Source: Hippasteria phrygiana (Eukaryota; Echinodermata; Asteroidea; Valvatida; Goniasteridae). Taken from it: a DNA stretch of 64,000 nucleotides. The translations under genes were made by a program, and so were the position numbers. Where the stretch lies: NCBI GenBank assembly GCA_037893225.1, contig JAZGUH010000276.1, forward strand, positions 1,798,001-1,862,000, given 5' to 3'. The notes under the pieces are model-generated. The model ran no database searches, had not been told where the DNA came from, and saw nothing but the letters and a program-made list of their open reading frames with translations. Shown here in pieces: positions 22,782-31,800 of this stretch. Position 1 is the stretch's first letter; each line of letters opens with the position of its first letter.

Positions 22782-24820
22782 ATGAGGTCAGGTAGGCAAG
22801 CAATGTGACAGAGGGAACATTGCGCATGAACAATGCTCGCATAATGTTGCAGTTTCGTAGCCAAACTTCAGACTGCTCTTTGTGTATCCGAATGTGACCG
22901 AATGTGTTAAAAAAACAAACTAAGGGTAGATTGTGCTTTTCTCCAATGTCAACGAAAATTATGCCAATGCTCTGCACCATACATAATCATCTGCCGGGGG
23001 AGGGCCAGTGTGCAACCAGTCCACAATCTGGTCAAATAAATGGTCACATATTTAAATTCTCCATACCTTTCTGTAGACATGTTGTGTGTAATCTTTATTG
23101 AGTGTTTTGCACCGCAAGATCACTTTGCAATGTACTGGGTTGAGTACTTAATCATATTCACCCATATCAATTGGGTGAGGAGCCGAAAAAAGTAATTATC
23201 ATGCACTTCTATTGTTAAATATTGTTGTACAAAAGTATTGTTTGTATAAAGTAGGAGTTAAAGATGTAAATATCTCTGGTTTTTAATGAAGTAAAGACTG
23301 CCAAAAGTAAGAAGTACTTTGGTAATAAGGGGCAGTGATTGTGTGCTTGTTCCTTGAAACCTGCTTTGTTTGTGCTTTTGGGGTGTATCACCCCGATAAT
23401 GAAATGTTCAAACTGAATTGCTAATTTGTTGACATAAGTTGTGAGCTTTCCAACAAATAAGAGACCATGGGGTGTTGGCTGTGATATGACGATGCGGAAT
23501 AGACTCGATTATCAAACGGCAATAATTTGCAGCATATATGAGAACAAAGAGCTAGCTGCCTGTGCCCATGAGTATATTCAGAGTGTACTCGTAATGACAA
23601 TTGTATGTCAAAGTGTATGCGTTGATGGACACTTTTATATTTATATCTATCTGTGTCCAAATGCAGTGTTTAAAGTTTTGACATGATCCATCACACAAAG
23701 ATTGGATAAAACTACTCCGGTACATCCCTATCATTAAAACGTTGATTAGGTGAAAAGCCAAAAGTATGAATCATTCTTTGTAACACTACATTCATTGGGT
23801 CAGCCATGATCAAGATTTGAACAAGAAATGTCAATGGTAGCTCGTAATAAGCCACCATTACAATGTACATATGCTCAAATGTTATCACCTTTTGCGCAGT
23901 TGATGTTTAAAGTGTTTCCTGGTTTGGTCTCCAATACAGGATGTTTCTCAGTACAATGTACTTTGTTTTTGTTCAAAATAATAAACTCATCTCCGGTATT
24001 AAACAATGTTTTTCTGCAGACCTAGGCAATGTGTGAAATAAAATAAACATGTTTCTTGGATCTCTGCTGTGATATTTTTGTGCTGTTGTAAAATAAAATG
24101 ATTTAGCGGACGGAAATGGGTGAGATCAAAGGATTGATGCTGCAGTCATTGCATTTCTGAATGTGTAGATGCCCAAAGAACTGTATGTACATAGATGCAC
24201 AGATAGTCCAGAAGTTTCTTCAAGATGTCTTTCCCTTTCATTTCAGGGGACCACAAACACTAGTCTTTGTAATAGATGTTTGCACAGCAAATATCTGGTA
24301 GGCCTATACTTGCAGGTTCCAGGATTAATTATGGAAAACTCCCTCCTTAGTTCAGATTTGTTTAATAATATGTGGGCGTCACCTGTTGGATCAATTAAAA
24401 CGTCCGTTCAACAAAACCATGTGTCAACAAATAATGCCAAATTCTTCAAAACTGAGCATATGTGCATAAAATTTGACCCAAATAAAAAGTTGTGTTGCTC
24501 TCCACGACCGACCCTAAAAGTCACAAAAATCCGGTTGCATTTTTTAGGGTTTTTTTAATTGAAGATGTTTTCAAAATCTCCCCTTTTCCTGCACAAAATG
24601 AAGACATTTTATTGAAATCGTTGTCTTTAAATACAGCTACGGCAGCACAATCATGCATTTTGCCATCTCACATTGAAATAAGCTTACTTTTTGCCTCCCG
24701 ACTTGTCTTCATTGATGGTTAAACATTTTTTTTTATAAACCAACCAACCAACCATCCGACCCACTGACTGACTTTCTCATAAGGGCAACACAAATTTTGG
24801 TGTTTATTTTTTGGGCCTTA
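22782..24820. other. BBS2 3' UTR and downstream spacer
   Basis: No gene recognised. Contains the polyA candidates above and a short caac-type repeat near 24740. The frames at 24169-24722 show no family features. Confidence 0.4.
23035..24047 (+). terminator. Candidate BBS2 polyadenylation signals
   Basis: AATAAA occurs at 23035-23040, 254 bp after the stop codon, and as an overlapping pair at 24037-24047. Which is used cannot be told from sequence alone. Confidence 0.4.
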
Positions 24821-24935
24821 TAGAGTACCGAAGTGATGACGTCAATCAATGCAATGTTTGGAACCAGAATACATTCTAAACTGCATGCGTTTGGAACCAT
24901 TGCCGCGGCAACTGACGTCAGACTTCGGTACTCTA
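24821..24935. repeat. 115-bp TIR/fold-back element
   Basis: Ends tagagtaccgaagt and acttcggtactcta, with inner tgacgtca on both sides. Too short to encode anything. Confidence 0.7.
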
Positions 24936-25002
24936 TTGCACTGGCAAATCAGCACTGTTTTCGAAAGTCACCTTGCATCGAAAGTTCCCCCTCCCAGCTT
25001 GA

Positions 25003-25455
25003 TATATGTGACCCACTCCAGAAAAAGGTGATATAAGTCGCGCTATGCATTTACGTGTAATGGCCCTTTCAATGTTGAGAGGGTGAAATTTTTCGTCAAA
25101 ATTCATTGTTTGGTTTTTGTCATTAATGACATCTTAATTATCGGAAGTTTCAGGTTTGGTGCACAGCAATGTTGATTTCAGTGAATAAAGTGAACAAATA
25201 ACCTTTTTAGAGTGCATTGTTCCATTGCATTATATAAGAACTAGCTATTTCAAAGCCTGATTTCTCTGTTGTGCAATTTGAACTCCATAGAACTAATGAA
25301 TATGCAAAACTTGATATCTCCAGAACGGAAAGGGTTTTGGAGCTCTATCATGTACCAAATGAAAGCTTACATTGTGGGCTTTCCAAACATACATAAAACT
25401 AATTTTTCATATTTTGCGACATAATATACCTTTTTCCAGAGCGGGTCACATATAC
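25003..25455. mobile_element. MITE (ATGTGACC family), copy 3
   Basis: Ends tatatgtgacccactccaga and the inverted tccagagcgggtcacatata. The interior is largely unlike copies 1 and 2. It lies upstream of gene A. Confidence 0.75.
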
Positions 25456-25498
25456 CACTGGTCACCTATCATGCCTTTCCTAGTCAGAATCTTTCACA

Positions 25499-25623
25499 GC
25501 ATGGCCAGTGTGAACATGAATGAACACGCGTGCAGGGTGACTTCCGAAAATGAGGATATCCTCATTCAGCGGAATTCTCTGGACTTGCTTCCTCTGACAG
25601 CCAATGACCTATCCAGATTTTAA
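25499..25623 (+). other. Possible orphan exon upstream of gene A
   Basis: After an acceptor-like tttcacag the frame reads HACRVTSENEDILIQRNSLD and ends LSRF-stop. Its amino-acid texture looks coding but I recognise no family and see no partner exon. It could be gene A 5' UTR, the tail of a lost gene, or chance. Confidence 0.2.
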
Positions 25624-25749
25624 CCACTGTGTTACTTTCAGCCAAACATCTTCCTAAAGTTGAGATTGTCCGGGTACGGGTTCTTTTCATGCCCGTTTCA
25701 GTCCCTTAGAAGTTCACGAATATCTCGTGGATCCAATAGACCGGAAACC

Positions 25750-25864
25750 ATGTTTGTTTCAGTTAACTTCTTTCTGCTAGCCGGCTTTCTGTCTATGACA
25801 ACTGCAGAGGCTGGTCTGGGCGGATATATTCTGAAACGAGAAATTGCCGATTACCCAAATGCTG
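25750..25864 (+). CDS. Gene A exon 1: signal peptide
   Basis: Encodes a hydrophobic leader (FFLLAGFLSM) and a short LKRE segment, ending in phase 1 at GCTG|gtaagt. It matches gene B exon 1 (38739-38850) closely, and homology extends upstream (gaagttcac around 25709 and 38692), so the promoter-proximal region was duplicated too. Confidence 0.85.
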
Positions 25865-28800
25865 GTAAGTATTCATTTCTATTTGTTTTATACATACACA
25901 CACAGCCAGGAGGGACATTCTCAGTTGGCTCCAAACCTCAGTTTCTTTTTTTACAGAGTGTAATGCTTCTAGTACAGTTATACCTGCTTGTGTTTGCTAA
26001 AGACATAGGAAATTACTGGGACAAAACAAAAAATACAAGATTTTTATTTATTTAATTTCTTTCTGGAATGAAATGAAAAAGCAAGGATTCCTCATAAGTG
26101 CATATTGCACTGTAGCTTGAAAGCCTGAGGAAGCTAGTGAGGTAAAGACAAAGTTTTGGCCTAGGTGGGATCCAAACTCGGGTAATATTTTGTGCTAAAG
26201 CAAGCTTCAACCGTGGAATTCTGCACTCACTTGTGATCCCCATTCTGTGCTTATTTGTGGATGTCACAGTTGGGAGAGAGATAGGTAAACCTTTGAGCTG
26301 GCAAAGTGCCAGCAAACTTCAAAGCACACACTTCTTCTTTTAAAATTAAAATCGGCCAATACTAGGCTATAAGCCACTGTAGGTAAAAGGGTTACGATCA
26401 GAGGTGGGGTTGGTGACATTTTAAGTTGCCAACCCTACCACCCTTACGGTTCTCCTGGGCCCAGATGTAAATAGAGTATAATATCTTCAACAGATTCCAA
26501 AGAAGTTATCCCAATTTTCAGACCTATAGACCCAGGTGGTGTAACATGGCACTGTCTGCGAGACTAACTCGCCCCCACCCCAAAAGAAACACACAACATA
26601 ACATGGGGATTGGGGATTACAGGGAACGATATCAAGCATTATTTTAACGCACCCAACTTTAATATTAAAAATTACACGACACTTGCACGTCAAAAAGGAA
26701 TTGTTTTGTGCATGTTGTCTGCATATCTTCATTGCACATCAGTTTAAAAAAAAGACTTTAAAACAAAATTTTGTTGCAGATGTCAACCTCGTTGGTCAAG
26801 CAATTGACAGCAGTTATGAAGGCAAAGGACCAGGAATAAGTACCAGTGCCCAGAGGCCTAGGGCAAGGCGATCCTCCGGTCAAGCAGGGGGCTCGGAGTT
26901 GGTCAGTACAACGGTCAGATTATCATCAGGGGACTCAAAGGAGCAGGAGGGTGTTGTTCTCAAGTGGATCAACGGCAGCGTGGAGCTGCCAGAATGTAGG
27001 CTCCCAAATTTGGATGAATTTTTAAAGAGAAGTATTTTGGTTATTATTTTTATGCCATGATTTATTTTTTATTTACTCATATTTTGACATACAGCATTCA
27101 GATTGTTTCTAGGTCTGGTGAAAAGTTGGTAGTCTGTGTTTGAAATTGGAAGGTTGAAAGTTTTCCAATTAATTGCACATACTTGACCCCGGTCTGCACT
27201 GGATTTTATTTCGGTAAAGTTCACCAAGACGATGGGTACTTTCCCATTTTTGTCTCGCGCGAATAAAGTTCAGAAAGAGACTATGGAATCACTATTTCTG
27301 TATGTAGTCCATCCGTTCGTCGGGCCGGCCGTCCTTTCGTCGGGCCGGCCGTCCTTTCGTCGGGCCGTCCGTCCGTCCGTGCATAGTCTGTACATAGTCT
27401 GTACATAGTCCGTATGTGTCATTTTGGTTAAAGTTTTGACAAATTGGTCTTATATGCAAATTTGAAGTCCAATTGCAATCAAACTCATGCATTCATTATT
27501 GCAACCTTTATATGATGCTTGTGTCAAAGGTCAGGTACTGAGGTCAAAGTTCATTTGCTGTCAAGTTCTAAAATAGGCTGTAATTGTCCAACTTGTCTCA
27601 ATTGAAAACTGGGAGTCCAATTGGAATCAAACTTGGGTCATGCATGCACTATTGTAAACCTTTATATGATGGTCGTGTCAGTAATCTCTATGCTTTCATC
27701 CTCGCTAGCCTTCACACCCCACTCAAACTTTCATAACTTTGGACCACATTTTTCTTCCACATTGCTTTTGTCACCTACCATTGTTTTAGGCATGCTCATC
27801 GGTTCTTGCTTTTGATAACTTACCATTTCATTCTCTTTTTACACTAACCCTTGCTCCTTGAACCATTGCGCAGTGCCCCTGCATTCTTCTTGGGTAATCA
27901 CGAAAGCAGGCGAGACGCGTGGTTCGAGAACCACCTTGTCATTAAGCCTGGGGATGTTTTTCTCTCAGTTGCTCTTCCTGAGTCCGGCGGTAACTTCTAC
28001 TGACCAACCGCTGCCTAGTCAAACTGACCAACCACTGCCCAGTCAAACTGACAAACCGCTGCCCAGTCAAACTGACAAACCGCTGCCCAGTCAAACTGAC
28101 CAACCGCTGCCCAGTCAAACTGACCAACCACTGCCCAGTCAAACTGACCAACCGCTGCCCAGTCAAACTGACCAACCGCTGCCCAGTCAAACTGACCAAC
28201 CGCTGCCCAGTCAAACTGACCAGGCCAATTTTCCTGAGATGATAAGTCCAGTGCGGAGAGTGCAAGTTGGTAAAAAGTGGCACAGGAAAGCTGTACATCT
28301 AGCCCGGGCGTGAGGTCGTACTACACAGAGGCATCACCCATGCACTTTGGATTGTTTTAACCATGGTGCATATTGCATGGCAAATTTGCACTCTTGTGCG
28401 TTGTTCCTCCTTTGGTTACAGTCATGGCAGATATTATTAATAGTCGGAAGTTTGATTGGTGTTACAAGTGCATCATTCCCAGATGATAATAATGGACATC
28501 ATTGTCGTATCTTACGGCGATGTTGCAAAGAATGAAAAGGTTCGCGCGATTTGGGTTAATTGGGTCAATAAGCCTTATCACAAATACTGCCTGGTTGAGA
28601 CGTCCCAATGGTCACAAGGGATTGTGGGAAGGAAAAGGGAGCGATGTTTGCTCCGGTTTCCTTCCCACAATCCCTTTTGACCATTGTGACGTCTCAACCA
28701 GGCAGTATTTGCGATTAGGTCTGTCAAAAGGTCACGCAAAGCGCCCGGGTCATTATACTGCCAGCTCGGTTATTTCTATATACAGTGGTCTTGGGTAAAA

Positions 28801-31800
28801 TTTCCCCCAGTTGAAGTGTGAGAGTGGTAACATTTAACCATTTTTCTTTTACCATTGTCTTGCTAAAAGCTTCCTAAAAAAAAAAAGGTCCAGTGCAAAC
28901 ACGGCTAACTTGAAAATCAACTAAATTTTTTTGAAGCATGATCCAATAGGTAGTGCTAATCAGATACTTGAAGTGTTTGTCAAAAGGCACAGATATAGCA
29001 TGAATTCACACAAAATGTTTCAAAAGATTGTTTAAAAGCCCATATACGAATAAAATGTTTTCCAAAGTCAGTTACCCTTTTGGCAGAGTAATTAAACAAT
29101 GCTTTTAAAGGTAATATACAACATTTCCAAACAACTAGTAACAAAACTACCAAATTATTATGAAAGACCTTTAATACTTGACAGTTAGTATAAAAAGCAT
29201 CGTGTGAAATCATGGCACCTGGTGTGCTGTTATTTTCAAGAAATGTGGGATTTTGCATCATTTTCCAATGATGGTCGGCCAACTATCGTTGAAAGAAATC
29301 CGACTTTTTTTCTCCAAATACTTCCCCCAATTTACTAAATTTAGTTAGTACACTTTTTTGGCAATCGGTTATACATTAGCCTCTGTCATGGATCCAGAAA
29401 ATCTAAAGTTGAGGGCGTGCTTCGCAGAAAAATGTCAAAATGGCAGATTGACACTTTAGAGATCAGCAGCTCGCTTCATTGTGCCTATCCACCATTTTAA
29501 CATTTGTCCACGAAGCACGCCCTCAATTTCAGATTTTCTGGATACATGATAGCTAATTCGTGAACGGGTGCAAGTCAGCTAGTCTGGTTCCCTGACCTGA
29601 CAATTCCCCGATGCCTATAAATTGCTCGGTTTCATTTGAAGTAGGGCCAGGGAGCCAGACTACATAAACTGCATATTATTTTTTTGATTTTCCAGCATCT
29701 ACAAACACAAAACTTTAAACACGTCATTGCAGTAATATTTGCTATAAAATATCAACCCCACATCCATCCATTTCTGAAAATTACAGCAAAAGCAAATGTT
29801 GTGGTTAAACTTGACATGAATTTCCCTTTTTGACAGGCAGATTTTGCCAAGATCAAACCACTGGGCCCTCCTTACATTTATGAATCATATTTGAGGTCAT
29901 TTCAGTTGTCACATAGTTTTTAGCATTGTATTATTACGTCTTGTATGAATGTGCACACTATTTGGTGTTTTTGTTTGTTTTTTAACAAAGGTGAACATAC
30001 TGAGGGTATTTTAGTTGCAAAGGTACCACTTGGAAGTAAGCTGGTTATCTCCAGCATTGACGCGGAGCATGAGGCTGCCTACCAGTGCCAAGTCCAACCA
30101 CCCAGAAATTCTTTTTTCCTTCGGAGTGAGTAGATGTCAGTAATATTGCAAGCAATGCTCGTGGATGCCCGTTATGAGCCAAATGCTCAAAACAGTATTC
30201 TTTTGTGAATCACTTCACAAGATTCCTGACAACTGTATTCAGGGTTGCTATCACAAGTCGGTCACAAGTCAAATCACAAGACCGGTCTCAAGCCAAGCCA
30301 CAAGCTATTCAAATGAACTGTGACAAAGGCATTGCTTTGTCATTGTTCATCCTAGTGGTGGGATTCGGTTTGAATTCCACTATTCGATTACGATTTTGGT
30401 AACTGGATATTCGAAAGAACCATAACAAAATTTAAGCCTTCCATTTGTGTCATATAGGTCAGATTTAACTTGGCACAAATAAGTCCGCTTTTTACTACCA
30501 TTTTTCAAAACTTGGTTTATAGAGTGAACAAAGAAAACTGACAGAAGTGAGATTTGAACCTGTGACCTTCCGATTACCATACTGCTCTACCAACTGAACT
30601 GTTTTGCCCTATATTGGTGTTCTCCAAATTTGTCAGTGTCTTATATTCAGAAGCTAGTGAGAAGTCATAAATCTGCAATGCTGTGTTTAAAGGAGGGAGG
30701 TGAGTTGGTTTACCCCGCCTGGGTCTATAGGTCTGAAAATTGGGATACTTTTTCTGGAATTTGTTGAAGAACTATCCTCTATTTAGATCTATGCCCAGGA
30801 AAGGGTGGTGAAGGTGGTGCCAACCCTAACACCTCATGGTCATAACTCTTTACCTAAGGTGGCTTTTAGCCTTGTATTGGGCGATTTTAATTTTAAAAAG
30901 CCAGGGATTTTCAAAACAATTAAGTATCAAAATCTCATTCTCTCTCCCAATAAAATCTCTTCTGTCAGTTTCTGAGGAGTCGTCCAGCAGCGTTTCCTCA
31001 TCACCAGACTACAGTGACACTGATGAAGGGTTCGTCGGCTTTGAGACTGTTCCAAAGGACGCCACCGTCTCCGAGGGCACAAATCTCGTCTTGACCTGCG
31101 CAGCCTCTGCCAGCCGCCTCATCGTCTGGGAGAAAGATGACCAGAGATTGGTTTATGACAATAGAGTCTACCCCCTCTTTGAGGATAACCTGTTGGTCGG
31201 CGATGCCAGGGTGCATGACACCGGGAGGTATTCTTGTGTAGCGTGCAACGAGGATGGGATCATGCTCAGTAAGATCTCGGCTCTGTTGACTGTGAGATCA
31301 GTCCTGGACATGTCTGATGGTAAGCTTGGTTCATCCCTTATTTTACTGCCATCTTTGAAAATGTGCATCATCCGGAGCAGATCCAGGATTTTTTGTAGGA
31401 AGTGTCAAGCCTGGCAATTTTTTTCCTCATTGAGTGATCCCCACAATGTCATCTCTACTAGCTCCTCCCTCCCTTGAATAATGACACTGACAAAGAGACC
31501 GGCAACATAGGGCAAGATAGCTCAGTTGGCAGAGCACCAGTGCAGTATTCCAGAAGTTGCATGTTCAGAATTTTTATCAATATTTTTTATTGGTTAAGGG
31601 CCTCCGGATTAATTCTCTGCTTCCCATTTTTTTCTATCTGAAGTAGGGTCAGTTTGTCCAAAAAAAAATACTTACATACAAAATTGCATGTTTCTGCTGG
31701 AAATATTCTGTTACTTGTTTGCATGAAGATTGTGTATAGTTACTTTGTACTCGAGGTGCCGTGACATCTCGGCACGTTTTTGGAAAGTGGACTCAATTAT

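Noticed and set aside
25865..26779. Hidden CUB exons in gene A
   Set aside because: Intron 1 is only about 0.9 kb and contains a family C repeat; no CUB motif is seen in any frame.
28001..28220. CRISPR-like array
   Set aside because: Tandem 24-bp units with no spacers, in animal DNA: a minisatellite.
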